DNA from: Deltaproteobacteria bacterium | GTDB taxonomy: Bacteria > Desulfobacterota > Desulfuromonadia > Geobacterales > Geobacteraceae | Reading direction: 5' to 3' | DNA: 48,740 nt | NCBI GenBank assembly: GCA_021848385.1 | Contig: JAJZUQ010000019.1 | Coordinates: 1 to 48,740, forward strand | Shown: positions 17,625-26,384 of the stretch, piece after piece | Layout of the letters: every line of letters starts with the position of its first letter | Numbering within the stretch: the stretch's first letter is position 1 | The notes under the pieces: model-generated | What the model was told of the DNA's origin: nothing | What the model saw: only the letters and a program-made list of their open reading frames with translations | Databases searched by the model: none | Position numbers and translations under genes: made by a program

Positions 17625-18790
17625 AAGAGATCTACCTGGACAACAACGCCACCACCAAAGTGGATGAGGCAGTATTCGAGGAGATGCGTCCCTATTTCTG
17701 CGAACTCTACGGCAACCCGAGCTCCATGCATTTTTTCGGCGGCCAGGTGCAGAAAAAGGTGGATGAGGCGCGCAACCGTGTTGCGGCTCTTCTCGGCGCC
17801 CAGCCTGAAGAGATCATTTTTACCGCCTGCGGCACGGAAAGCGACAATGCTGCCATCCGTTCTGCCCTGGAGGTATTTCCCGAGAAGCGCCATATCGTTA
17901 CCAGCAGGGTTGAGCATCCTGCGGTCCTGACGCTCTGCCGCAACCTCAGCAAGCGCGGCTGCCGCATCACCGAGCTGAATGTCGACAGCGCCGGCCGGCT
18001 TGACCTTGACGAACTTGCCAGGTCGCTGGATGACGATACTGCCATCGTTTCGCTCATGTATGCGAACAACGAGACGGGGGTGGTATTTCCCATCGAAGAG
18101 ATCGGTGCCATGGTCAAGGCGAAGGGGGCGCTGTTCCATACCGACGCAGTGCAGGCGGTCGGCAAGATACCCCTTGATATGGCGACGTCAACCATCGACA
18201 TGCTCTCCCTCTCCGGACACAAGCTCCATGCACCAAAAGGGATCGGCGCGCTCTATCTCCGCAAGGGGGTGCCATTCCGGCCATTTCTGGTAGGGGGGCA
18301 CCAGGAGCGGAGCCGCCGTGCCGGGACGGAAGCGACCTCATCCATTATAGCCCTCGGCAAGGCATGCGAACTGGCGGCCCTCCATATGGAAGAAGAGAAC
18401 ACGCGGGTTCTTGCCCTGCGCGATCGGCTGGAACGGGAGTTGCTGGCTCGTATCCCTCACGCCCGCATCAACGGCGGAGGAGCGGAGCGTCTCCCCAATA
18501 CGTTGTCCATCGCCTTCGAATTCGTGGAGGGTGAGGCAATCCTGCTGCTCCTCTCCGAGCATGGCATTTGCGCTTCGTCAGGCAGCGCCTGCACATCCGG
18601 GTCCCTGGAGCCTTCCCATGTCCTGCGTGCCATGGGTGTGCCGTTCACCTGCGCCCACGGTTCCATCCGCTTCTCCCTTTCCCGCTTTACAACTGATGCG
18701 GAGATCGACACGGTCATCCGCGAGCTTCCCCCCATCATACAGAGGCTGCGGGAGATATCCCCCTTTGGCCGGGAGAAGCTGACAAAGTAA
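17621..18790 (+). CDS. nifS: Cysteine desulfurase NifS
   Basis: NifS takes sulfur from cysteine with PLP and hands it to NifU. The 389-residue class V aminotransferase fold starts IYLDNNATTKVDE. The PLP lysine is Lys201 in SGHKLHAPKG. The persulfide-forming Cys324 lies in SSGSACTSGS, in the short-loop form typical of NifS/IscS. The ATG overlaps the nifU stop (ATGA), so the two proteins are translationally coupled. The pair is likely controlled by the IscR-like site before nifU. Confidence 0.95.
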   Translation: MKEIYLDNNATTKVDEAVFEEMRPYFCELYGNPSSMHFFGGQVQKKVDEARNRVAALLGAQPEEIIFTACGTESDNAAIRSALEVFPEKRHIVTSRVEHPAVLTLCRNLSKRGCRITELNVDSAGRLDLDELARSLDDDTAIVSLMYANNETGVVFPIEEIGAMVKAKGALFHTDAVQAVGKIPLDMATSTIDMLSLSGHKLHAPKGIGALYLRKGVPFRPFLVGGHQERSRRAGTEATSSIIALGKACELAALHMEEENTRVLALRDRLERELLARIPHARINGGGAERLPNTLSIAFEFVEGEAILLLLSEHGICASSGSACTSGSLEPSHVLRAMGVPFTCAHGSIRFSLSRFTTDAEIDTVIRELPPIIQRLREISPFGREKLTK

Positions 18791-18808
18791 CCAGTCAGAA
18801 TTTATTGA

Positions 18809-18846
18809 TAAAAAAGGGGGCTTGCGTAATTGCTTGCCCCTTTTTT
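18809..18846. terminator. Bidirectional terminator between nifS and the CBS gene
   Basis: A-rich sequence followed by GGGGGC (about 18810-18821) pairs with GCCCC and six T residues (18836-18846). The A/T flanks serve both convergent genes. Confidence 0.8.
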
Positions 18847-18876
18847 GTGAAAACTGACGGTTGTTTCATGATGATC

Positions 18877-19311
18877 TTACTGCTGGCAGATCTGGGGATT
18901 CTTGCAGATGGCGATGAGGGCCTCGAGGATATTTGTGGTGGTCATGATGCCGACCAGGTCCCCTTTATGATCCACCACACAGAGCCCATAGAGTTTTTTA
19001 TCGTGAATCAGCTGTGCTGCATCGGACAGATTGGTATCCGGCGTCACGGTGTAGGGTTTAGTGTTCATGGCATCTTTGACAGAGGTTTGTGAGAGGATAT
19101 AGTGGATTTCCCATGTGTCGAGGGCGGTCGCCTTGCTGGGGGTGTATTCCTTGATCATCCGGTCGGTGATGAGGCCGACGAACTTTCCTTTTTTCATCAC
19201 CGGCAGTCGGCGTACGTTCTTTTCCTTCATGAGATGGATGGTCTCGATGATGCTGGCGTCGGCGTCGATGGTGATGGGGTTCCTGGTCATCCACTTTTCG
19301 ACTTTTGTCAT
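18877..19311 (-). CDS. CBS-domain pair protein
   Basis: The 144-residue protein consists of two CBS domains (about residues 5-60 and 75-135; motifs VRRLPVMKKGKFVGLIT and LYGLCVVDHKGDLVGIMT). Such stand-alone pairs bind adenine nucleotides and regulate partner proteins. GGAGGA lies well placed upstream of the ATG. It is the last gene of the minus-strand run that starts at livK, 71 bases after livF, so it may sense energy state for the transporter or simply share its transcript. The partner is unknown. Confidence 0.88.
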   Translation of the reverse strand: MTKVEKWMTRNPITIDADASIIETIHLMKEKNVRRLPVMKKGKFVGLITDRMIKEYTPSKATALDTWEIHYILSQTSVKDAMNTKPYTVTPDTNLSDAAQLIHDKKLYGLCVVDHKGDLVGIMTTTNILEALIAICKNPQICQQ

Positions 19312-19382
19312 GTTGGTTTCCTCCTCTGGGGTAAAACCCTGCCTGCCAGGAAATAGGCACCCAGAGAGGGCGCCGTGACGTA

Positions 19383-20087
19383 CTACATTCCCAAGAATGC
19401 CTTTTTCACATGTTCATCGTTGAGAAGCTCTTCACCCTTGCCGGTCAGGACAACCCGGCCGGTTTCCAGAACGTAGGCCCTGTGGGCGATCCGCAGAGAC
19501 TGGTACACGTTCTGTTCGACCAGCAGAACCGTGACCCCCTGCTTGTTGATCTCCTGAATGATATCGAAGATGAACTTTACCAGGAGCGGCGCAAGCCCGA
19601 GTGACGGTTCGTCCAGCAGAATCAGTTTCGGGTTTGCCATGAGTCCGCGCCCTATGGCGAGCATCTGCTGCTCACCGCCGGACATTGTGCCACCCAGTTG
19701 CTTCTCCCGCTCCTTGAGGCGGGGGAAGAGCTGGAATACCCGGTCGATATTGGCGTCCCGGCCGGGGCGGGCGCTCTTGATGAAAGAACCCATCCGGAGG
19801 TTTTCCACGACGGTCATTTCGGGGAATATCTTTCTCCCTTCCGGCACCTGTACGATTCCCATCTCCACCACTTCGTGGGGTTCGTGCCTTGCCAGATCAA
19901 TTCCGTTGAAGGCAATGGAGCCGGATTTCCACTTCACGAGTCGGGACACGTTTTTCAGGGTCGTTGACTTGCCGGCACCGTTGGCGCCGACCACCGTCAC
20001 GATTTCCCCTTCGTTTACCGTCAGATCCACGTCCCAGAGGACCTGCATGTCTCCGTAGCTGAAATTCAGTTTGTCGATATCAAGCAT
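19383..20087 (-). CDS. livF: Branched-chain amino-acid ABC transporter ATPase LivF
   Basis: LivF is one of the two cytoplasmic ATPases that power uptake of leucine, isoleucine and valine or related compounds. The 234-residue protein has Walker A GANGAGKST, signature MSGGEQQMLAIGR, Walker B LILLDEPSLGL and the switch His region VTVLLVEQN. The start at 20087 (MLDIDKLNFSYG) has GGGGGA upstream and matches the family; the longer frame to 20156 is rejected. It overlaps livG by eight bases. Confidence 0.93.
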   Translation of the reverse strand: MLDIDKLNFSYGDMQVLWDVDLTVNEGEIVTVVGANGAGKSTTLKNVSRLVKWKSGSIAFNGIDLARHEPHEVVEMGIVQVPEGRKIFPEMTVVENLRMGSFIKSARPGRDANIDRVFQLFPRLKEREKQLGGTMSGGEQQMLAIGRGLMANPKLILLDEPSLGLAPLLVKFIFDIIQEINKQGVTVLLVEQNVYQSLRIAHRAYVLETGRVVLTGKGEELLNDEHVKKAFLGM

Positions 20088-20805
20088 GGAAATCCCCCAG
20101 GTAGGCCCGCACCACTTCCGGATTATTGACAATCTCCTGCGGTGTCCCTTCGGCAAGTTTTTCTCCCGAATTAATGACCACGATCCGGTCCGATATCCGC
20201 ATGATCGCCTTCATGTCGTGCTCGATGACCATCTGGGTAATACCGCCACCTTTCTTGATCTCCAGGATCAGTTGGATGATTTCATCGCTTTCGGCCGGAT
20301 TGAGCCCCCCCATTACCTCATCGAGGAGAAGGAGCTGGGGCTGGGTGGCCAGGGCGCGGGCCACCTCCAGTTTTTTCTGTTCGCCGATGGGGAGTCCGCC
20401 GGCCAGGAAGTTGGGCTTGTTATCCATCCGGACCACTTTCAACTGTTCCATGGCCAGTTCACGGGCAGTCTTGAGAGAATTGGTCCGGCAAAGGGCGCCC
20501 ACCATGACGTTATCAATGACTGACAGTTTTGCCAGGGGGCGGACTTTCTGCCATGTTCGCACCATGCCGAGCCGGCATATCCGGTCGGGCTCCAGGCCGC
20601 TGATTTTTTGTGCCTTAAAGATCACCTCTCCCCGAGATGGCGGATAGTAGCCGGTGATGCAGTTGAAGAGGGTGGTTTTCCCGGCGCCGTTGGGGCCTAT
20701 CATCCCCATGATCATTCCCTCCTCCAGGGAGAAGGATACATCCGAGTTGGCTGCCAGGCCGCCAAAGAACTTGCTTACATGCTTTATTTCAAGAATGGTT
20801 GCCAT
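20080..20805 (-). CDS. livG: Branched-chain amino-acid ABC transporter ATPase LivG
   Basis: This is the second ATPase of the transporter, 241 residues. It shows Walker A GPNGAGKTT, the LivG-type signature LPIGEQKKLEVARAL (Pro-Ile in place of the usual Ser-Gly), Walker B LLLLDEVMGGL and the switch MVIEHDM. Glu-to-Val-Met wording after Walker B (DEVMGGL) is normal for LivG. It lies six bases after livM and overlaps livF, so all five transporter genes are probably one transcript. Confidence 0.93.
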   Translation of the reverse strand: MATILEIKHVSKFFGGLAANSDVSFSLEEGMIMGMIGPNGAGKTTLFNCITGYYPPSRGEVIFKAQKISGLEPDRICRLGMVRTWQKVRPLAKLSVIDNVMVGALCRTNSLKTARELAMEQLKVVRMDNKPNFLAGGLPIGEQKKLEVARALATQPQLLLLDEVMGGLNPAESDEIIQLILEIKKGGGITQMVIEHDMKAIMRISDRIVVINSGEKLAEGTPQEIVNNPEVVRAYLGDFHA

Positions 20806-20811
20806 GGCCGT

Positions 20812-21888
20812 CTACCCCCGTCCTTTCTGCACTGTCAGCTTTTTTACCCAGCCGAGGACGCCGTCGGGCATGAAGAGGATGACAACTACCACAAGGATGC
20901 CGTAGATCAGGGCATGTGCATGTGCCAGGTTTTCTTTGAGAAACGTCCCTATTGCTGATCCTTCGGACGTGAGACCGGTCTTGAAGATCATCTCGGCAAT
21001 CAGGTCGCTCCGGAGCGCCTCGGAGAGCGGAACCAGCACCATCGCGCCAATCACCGGCCCCCAGATGGTACCGATGCCGCCGATTATGCAGACAAGCACG
21101 ATCTGGACTGAAATATCCAGGTTGAGGACCGTCGACGGGTCGATGTATCCGATGTAGACGGCGTAAAAGCTGCCGGACAGTGAGGTGAAGACCGCTGACA
21201 GGGCGAGGGCAATGTTTTTATATATCGGCAGGCTGATGCCCAGCGAATGGGCAGCATCCTGATCCTCGCGGATCGCCTGGAAGTAGTACCCGAGTTTCGA
21301 ATTCTGGACCATCCAGGTGACCAGGATGGTGACTAGGGCGATCACCAGGCCGATGTAGTAAAAGGGTACCTTGGAGAGAAAATCGGTCACAACGGTATTG
21401 CCGATCTTGAAAACCGGAATCTCCGTGATAAGAATCCCTTCCGCGCCGTTGGTTATGTCTTTCAGATTTATGGCGGAGAGCCGCATGATTTCTGCAACGG
21501 CGATGGAGGCCAGGACGAAGTAGGGGCCCTGCAGCCGGAAACAGATCGAGCCGATGATGAGCGATACCACCAGAGCGACGCCGATACCGGCCAACATGCC
21601 ATACCAGGGGGGGATCTGTTTGTACTGCATGAGAATCATGGTGGTGTAGGCCCCGGCGCCAAAATAAGCTACATGGCCGATCGAGTACTGGCCGGTATAA
21701 CCTCCGATGATGTTCCAGGCTTCCCCCTGGATGGTGGAAAGGAAGAAGAGGATCATGATATGCAGTGTATAGGGGCTCTGGACGAAGCTGGGGAAGAGGA
21801 AGAGCCCCGCGAGTACTGCCAGCCCCAGGGCTGTAGCCACCGGCGAGGTGCCAGCTGTGGTGCGAATGAGCGCGAATGTCGATTTCAT
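20812..21888 (-). CDS. livM: Branched-chain amino-acid ABC transporter permease LivM
   Basis: LivM is one of two membrane subunits that form the channel. The 358-residue product has about eight to ten hydrophobic segments and the LivM hallmarks GYTGQYSIGHVAYFGAGAY near the N-terminus, AIREDQDAAHSLGI (the loop that contacts the ATPase) and GGIGTIWGPVIGA. The start at 21888 (MKSTFALIRTT) has GGGGGAT upstream; the frame to 21987 overlaps livH and is rejected. Confidence 0.93.
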   Translation of the reverse strand: MKSTFALIRTTAGTSPVATALGLAVLAGLFLFPSFVQSPYTLHIMILFFLSTIQGEAWNIIGGYTGQYSIGHVAYFGAGAYTTMILMQYKQIPPWYGMLAGIGVALVVSLIIGSICFRLQGPYFVLASIAVAEIMRLSAINLKDITNGAEGILITEIPVFKIGNTVVTDFLSKVPFYYIGLVIALVTILVTWMVQNSKLGYYFQAIREDQDAAHSLGISLPIYKNIALALSAVFTSLSGSFYAVYIGYIDPSTVLNLDISVQIVLVCIIGGIGTIWGPVIGAMVLVPLSEALRSDLIAEMIFKTGLTSEGSAIGTFLKENLAHAHALIYGILVVVVILFMPDGVLGWVKKLTVQKGRG

Positions 21889-21902
21889 GGCCGTCGATCC
21901 CC

Positions 21903-22769
21903 CTACATTCTGGGCTTGCCCATCAGGCCGGCGGGCTTGAAGAGCAGGACGAGGAGGAAGAGGACAAAGACAACCACGTCTTTCCATCCGGAAGAGATAT
22001 AGACAGCGCTCACGGATTCGGCGACGCCGATGATGATCCCGCCGAGAGTCGCGCCAATGATGCTTCCCATCCCCCCGAGGACGGTGATGATGAAGGCCTT
22101 CAGGGTGAAGATCCCGCCGATCTGGGGAAAGATGTAGTAGGTCGGGGAGATGAGCGCGCCTGCAGTGCCGGCCAGCGCTGATCCAATGCCGAAGGCGAGG
22201 ATCGACATCCGGCGGACGTTGATCCCCATGAGCTGGGCGGCTTCGCGGTCCTGTGCCGTGGCGCGGATCGCCTGCCCGGTGTTGGTTTTCAGCAGGAACC
22301 AGTAGAGAAGCAGGGTGATGGCGGCTGTGATGAGGAATGAAATGGCAAGCGGCGAGGAGATGGAGATGCCGGCCACGTTGAAACTCTCTGACGAATAGGA
22401 CGTGGAGATAATTTTATAGTCCGAGGTAAAGATCAACATCATAGTGTTGCTCATGATCAACCCCAGGCCGATGGTGAGCAGGATCTGATTCTGGGGGTGC
22501 GCTCCCAGCATCCGGTTGATGAAGACCTTCTGCAGGAAAGCGCCGAAGAGGAACATGAGCGGGATCGTGATGACAATGGAGACGAACGGATCGATACCGA
22601 GTGTCGAGAATAGGATGTAGGTAAGGTACATACCGACCATCAGGATATCGCCATGGGCGAAGTTGATAACCCGCATGACGCCAAAGATGATGGTCATGCC
22701 GATCCCGATCAGGGCATACACCCCGCCGATCAGGATGCCGCTGATGAGTGATTGCAGTAAAACGGTCAT
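21903..22769 (-). CDS. livH: Branched-chain amino-acid ABC transporter permease LivH
   Basis: LivH is the second membrane subunit. The 288-residue, highly hydrophobic protein has the motif ALIGIGMTIIFGVMRVINFAHGD at the N-terminus and the ATPase-contact loop AIRATAQDREAAQLMGI. A second family block reads GGMGSIIGATLGG. It lies between livK and livM. An inverted-repeat-rich spacer separates it from livK and may lower its expression relative to the binding protein. Confidence 0.93.
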   Translation of the reverse strand: MTVLLQSLISGILIGGVYALIGIGMTIIFGVMRVINFAHGDILMVGMYLTYILFSTLGIDPFVSIVITIPLMFLFGAFLQKVFINRMLGAHPQNQILLTIGLGLIMSNTMMLIFTSDYKIISTSYSSESFNVAGISISSPLAISFLITAAITLLLYWFLLKTNTGQAIRATAQDREAAQLMGINVRRMSILAFGIGSALAGTAGALISPTYYIFPQIGGIFTLKAFIITVLGGMGSIIGATLGGIIIGVAESVSAVYISSGWKDVVVFVLFLLVLLFKPAGLMGKPRM

Positions 22770-22783
22770 AAAAACTCCGAGCC

Positions 22784-22841
22784 GAAGGTTGAAGACTGAA
22801 GGGAAGACAGGGGGCCCTTCAGCCCCCCGCCTTCAACCTTC
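22784..22841. repeat. Nested inverted repeats between livK and livH
   Basis: GAAGGTTGAAG (22784-22794) pairs with CTTCAACCTTC (22831-22841). Inside it CTGAAGGG (22796-22803) pairs with CCCTTCAG (22815-22822), while GGGGGC and GCCCCC offer an alternative stem. No T-run follows. Such a structure could protect the livK 3' end or partly stop transcription into livH. Confidence 0.7.
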
Positions 22842-22849
22842 TCCCTGAT

Positions 22850-24004
22850 TTACTTCCACTTCGGGAACGGGAATACCGGCTTTTTCGATGCAAACCTGGT
22901 CGGGAAGACAGTTTCGATCTGGCCGTTCTGGATTTGAAGAATCAGCATCTGGTGCCTGTTCTGGTTCGTGAATCCATTGTAGTCCTCGAACTTGACATCT
23001 CCCATGATCCCTTTCCACGAGCCGCTCTTGAGCCCTGCCCTGGTCTTCTCACGGTCACCGCCATTCTTGCTGGCGGTTTCTGCCATAATCAGCATTGACT
23101 CGTAGGCGCAGGCTGCGTGATAGGTCGGCTCTTTGCCGAACTTGGATTTGTAGCGGTTGAAGAAGTTCCTGGCCCCCGGCCAGTTCACGTCTTCGGTCCA
23201 TTGCGTGGTGGAAAAGACATTATTAGAGATTTCCTTCTCCTTGGCGAACTGGACGGTGGTGAAACCGGCGCCGCCACCGAGGAACGCCTGGGGCTGAAGG
23301 CCTATTTCACGGGATTGGCGCATCAGAAGGATGGCATCTGCCACGTAGGAGACCATAAAGACCAGGTCGGGTTTCTGGGCCTTGATCTTGGTCAGGGTCG
23401 AACGGTAATCAGGGGCGCCCTGGGAATAGGGTTCATCGGCCACCACTCTGATTCCCTTTCTGGCCACATATTCCTTGGCGGATTTCGTGGTTGAGGTGCC
23501 GAAATCGGTGTTCTCATAGATGAAGGCAATGGTCTTGGGTTTTCCCATGGCCAGGGCTGCGTCGATGAGGGAGGAGGCGTACTGGTCCGCCGGAGCATTA
23601 AGCCGGTAGACGTACTTCAGGTGCTGACGGGTGATCTCTTCCTTGGCTGCGACTGGCACCAGCAACGGCACTTTGTACTTCTCCGCCAGTTTGGCGACGG
23701 CGTTGGCGCAGGCAGATGTATAGGGGCCGACTACACCGGCGACACCCTGGCCGGCAAGTTTTTCCATGGCACTCATGGATATCTGTGGCTTGCCGGTGTC
23801 GTCCTCTTTCAGGAGTTGTACGTTAATACCTTTTTTCTTCAGGTCTTCGATGGCGAGGGTGACACCGTTGGACAGGTTTTCACCGATGGGGGCCTCGGGG
23901 CCGGTGATCGAGTTGATAAAGCCGATCTTTACGGTGGCTGCCTGAGAGAGTCCCGGCAGCGCCAGACAGAATGCCAGGGCAAATACAATACCTCTTCTCA
24001 TCAT
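22850..24004 (-). CDS. livK: Branched-chain amino-acid-type periplasmic binding protein
   Basis: This substrate-binding protein delivers ligand to LivHM. The 384-residue precursor has a Sec signal peptide (MMRRGIVFALAFCLALPGLSQA, cleaved before ATVKIGF). The type I periplasmic fold shows GPEAPIGENLSNGVTLAIED, VGPYTSACANAV and the family block FIYENTDFGTST. GGAGGT lies six bases before the ATG at 24004; a second ATG follows at once. The long frame to 24202 is rejected. The ligand may be a branched-chain amino acid, but related aromatic or amide-binding members exist, and the divergent UbiD decarboxylase leaves this open. Confidence 0.92.
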   Translation of the reverse strand: MMRRGIVFALAFCLALPGLSQAATVKIGFINSITGPEAPIGENLSNGVTLAIEDLKKKGINVQLLKEDDTGKPQISMSAMEKLAGQGVAGVVGPYTSACANAVAKLAEKYKVPLLVPVAAKEEITRQHLKYVYRLNAPADQYASSLIDAALAMGKPKTIAFIYENTDFGTSTTKSAKEYVARKGIRVVADEPYSQGAPDYRSTLTKIKAQKPDLVFMVSYVADAILLMRQSREIGLQPQAFLGGGAGFTTVQFAKEKEISNNVFSTTQWTEDVNWPGARNFFNRYKSKFGKEPTYHAACAYESMLIMAETASKNGGDREKTRAGLKSGSWKGIMGDVKFEDYNGFTNQNRHQMLILQIQNGQIETVFPTRFASKKPVFPFPKWK

Positions 24005-24426
24005 TGTCGTACCTCCTTGTGTGATGTTTAATGCTGTTAAAGTATACCCTCTTCGGGAGTGAACTCCAGAATGCTGTTCAGCCGGGTAAGAAGGGTTGTC
24101 ATGGTGATATGATAAAATAAAAAATGAAATTGTAAAACAAAAAATAAAAAAATGTTTTATTTGTGATAACTGGAATTCTGCGGCTTTTACCTGTGATGAC
24201 ATGTTGTTGTTATGCTAATCGTGCGTTTGAATACTACTGTTTTGCTTGAAAGGTAGAATAAAAGTAATGAGAATCGGCCAGTGACGTGTGGCAAAAATCT
24301 GCCGCCGGGTGATGAACCGTCGACTGAGAGTTTGAATGTGTTTAAAACTGGAGCCGTAATTACCTGTTGACTTGCCCCGGTTGCTGCATTAAACAGGTTA
24401 TAACTCTTAATGACGAGGTTTACGGG
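24005..24426. other. Divergent AT-rich intergenic region livK/ubiD
   Basis: No gene is seen. The core (about 24106-24175) is strongly AT-rich with runs of A, unlike the GC-rich neighbours, and holds one FadR-type operator match. A TTGACT at 24367 could serve ubiD but lacks a good -10 box. Confidence 0.6.
24130..24140 (+). promoter_or_regulatory. FadR/LldR-type operator match
   Basis: TTGTAAAACAA fits TNGTNNNACNA, the core bound by FadR-subfamily GntR regulators, and resembles the two sites before lldP. It lies between divergent livK and ubiD. A single short match in AT-rich DNA may be chance. Confidence 0.35.
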
Positions 24427-26268
24427 ATGGGGTATCGAAATCTGCAGGCATGCGTGGCGGAACTGGCGGAGAAGGGGGAACTGATCCGGATTGAGACGGA
24501 GGTCGATCCGAACCTGGAGGCCGGTGCGATTCAGCGCCGTGTCTACCAGGCAGGTGGACCGGCGCTGCTCTTCACCCGCGTCGCCGGCTGCCGTTTTCCC
24601 CTCCTTGGCAACCTGTTCGGGACCATGGAGAGGACCCGCTTCATCTTCCGGGACACCCTCCAGGACATGGAACGGCTGGTGGCGCTCAAGGTCAATCCAT
24701 TTGCGCTCCTGAAAGAGCCGCTGGCCCTTGCCCGCACCCCCGTTGCCGCCCTTCACCTGCTCCCCAGAAAGGTCCTGAGCGGGCCGGTTCTCTCCCGCAC
24801 CACTACTATTGACCAGCTTCCCCAGCTGAAATCGTGGCCTGGCGACGGCGGCCCGTTCATCACCCTTCCCCAGGTCTACTCGGAAAGCGCAGTCCGCCCC
24901 GGCATCCGTCATTCGAACCTGGGGATGTACCGGGTGCAGCTGGCCGGCAACCGCTACAAGGTGAACGAAGAGATCGGCATCCACTACCAGATCCACCGTG
25001 GCATCGGTGTTCACCATGCGGAAGCGCTGGAGGCGGGAAAACCGTTCAGGGTCAGCATCTTCGTCGGCGGTCCGCCATCCCTGTCTGTCGCAGCGGTCAT
25101 GCCGCTCCCCGAAGGGATGCCGGAACTCGCCTTTGCAGGACTTTTGGGGGGGCACCGGCTGGAGATGGTCTGCCGCCCCGGCGAACTCCCCATCCCCGCC
25201 GAGGCCGATTTCTGCATAACCGGCACCATCGATCCGGAAAGGACCCTGCCGGAAGGGCCTTTCGGCGACCATCTTGGGTACTACAGCCTGGCCCACGATT
25301 TCCCGGTGCTCCGGGTGGAGCAGGTGTGGCATCGCCCCGACGCCATCTGGCCCTTTACCACCGTCGGCCGCCCCCCCCAGGAAGACACCACCTTCGGTGC
25401 CTTTATCCATGAACTCACGGGAGACCTGATTCCCCAGGTCCTCCCCGGTGTCAAGGCGGTCCACGCGGTGGATGCGGCAGGGGTCCATCCCCTTCTTCTC
25501 GCCATCGGTTCCGAGCGCTACGTCCCCTACTGCCGGGAACGGGAGCCCCGCGAGATCCTTACCATCGCCAACGCCATTCTTGGCCAGGGGCAGCTCTCTC
25601 TCGCCAAATATCTCTGGATCTGCGCCCATGAAGACGCCCCGGAACTTGACATCCACGATATCCCGGGCTTCCTCCGGCACATGCTGGAGCGGGTCGACTG
25701 GCGGCGCGATCTCCACTTCCAGACCTGTACCACCATCGATACCCTGGATTACTCTGGAGAGGGGCTTAACCGCGGTTCCAAGGTGGTGATCGCCGCCGTG
25801 GGGGAGAAACGCCGGGAATTGCCAACGGAGCTTCCCGCCGATCTCCGCCTGCCTGAAAGGTTCACCTCGCCGCGTATCTGTCTCCCGGGCATCCTTGCCG
25901 TCCAGGGACCGCCATGCACCCTGTCCCGGGAGTGTGACGATGCCGACATGGCGGCATTCTGCGACTTTTTCGCCGGACGTAGCGACCTGGCGGCCTTCCC
26001 CCTCGTGGTCATCGTGGACGACAGTGACTTTGCCGTCCGCACCCTCAACAACTTCCTCTGGGTCACCTTCACCCGCTCAAACCCCGCTACCGATATCTAC
26101 GGTATCGGCGCTGCCACTCGTTGCAAGCACTGGGGGTGCGCAGGGCCGTTGGTCATCGACGCCCGCACCAAGCCCCATCACGCACCGCCACTTATTGACG
26201 ATCCCGCGATAGAGAAGAGGGTGGATGCGCTTGGGGCGGCAGGTGGACCTTTGCATGGCATTATTTGA
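24427..26268 (+). CDS. UbiD-family (prenylated-FMN) decarboxylase
   Basis: UbiD enzymes remove or add carboxyl groups on aromatic or unsaturated acids with prenylated FMN. The 613-residue protein is the long form (E. coli UbiD is about 497) and shows the family blocks SNLGMYRVQLAG, HYQIHRGIGVHHAEA, the catalytic LPEGPFGDHLGYYS and DPERTLPEG. Long UbiD homologues act late in the futalosine menaquinone pathway, and mqnA is in this window, so a menaquinone role is a fair guess; an aromatic-acid role is the alternative. The ATG at 24427 is chosen for its MGYRNLQA start with GAGG upstream. It is divergent from livK. Confidence 0.85.
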   Translation: MGYRNLQACVAELAEKGELIRIETEVDPNLEAGAIQRRVYQAGGPALLFTRVAGCRFPLLGNLFGTMERTRFIFRDTLQDMERLVALKVNPFALLKEPLALARTPVAALHLLPRKVLSGPVLSRTTTIDQLPQLKSWPGDGGPFITLPQVYSESAVRPGIRHSNLGMYRVQLAGNRYKVNEEIGIHYQIHRGIGVHHAEALEAGKPFRVSIFVGGPPSLSVAAVMPLPEGMPELAFAGLLGGHRLEMVCRPGELPIPAEADFCITGTIDPERTLPEGPFGDHLGYYSLAHDFPVLRVEQVWHRPDAIWPFTTVGRPPQEDTTFGAFIHELTGDLIPQVLPGVKAVHAVDAAGVHPLLLAIGSERYVPYCREREPREILTIANAILGQGQLSLAKYLWICAHEDAPELDIHDIPGFLRHMLERVDWRRDLHFQTCTTIDTLDYSGEGLNRGSKVVIAAVGEKRRELPTELPADLRLPERFTSPRICLPGILAVQGPPCTLSRECDDADMAAFCDFFAGRSDLAAFPLVVIVDDSDFAVRTLNNFLWVTFTRSNPATDIYGIGAATRCKHWGCAGPLVIDARTKPHHAPPLIDDPAIEKRVDALGAAGGPLHGII

Positions 26269-26355
26269 AGCGACAACCGGAGATGGTCCAGCTCGATATG
26301 GGCAGCCATGACGAGGTGTATCGTCAGCTCCGGATTCCGAGACATGTGCAGAACA

Positions 26356-26384
26356 AAAAAGCCGGGGATCTGCCCCGGCTTTTT
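26356..26384. terminator. Bidirectional terminator between ubiD and lutBA
   Basis: GCCGGGG (26361-26367) pairs with CCCCGGC (26373-26379), flanked by a run of A and a run of T, so both convergent transcripts can end here. Confidence 0.9.

Noticed and set aside
24287..24302. Sigma-54-like promoter (TGGCA...TGC) before ubiD
   Set aside because: The GG and GC elements are nine bases apart; sigma-54 promoters need ten.
24187..25716. 509-codon open frame on the minus strand
   Set aside because: It is antisense to the UbiD decarboxylase and crosses the AT-rich livK/ubiD promoter region; it is composition-driven.
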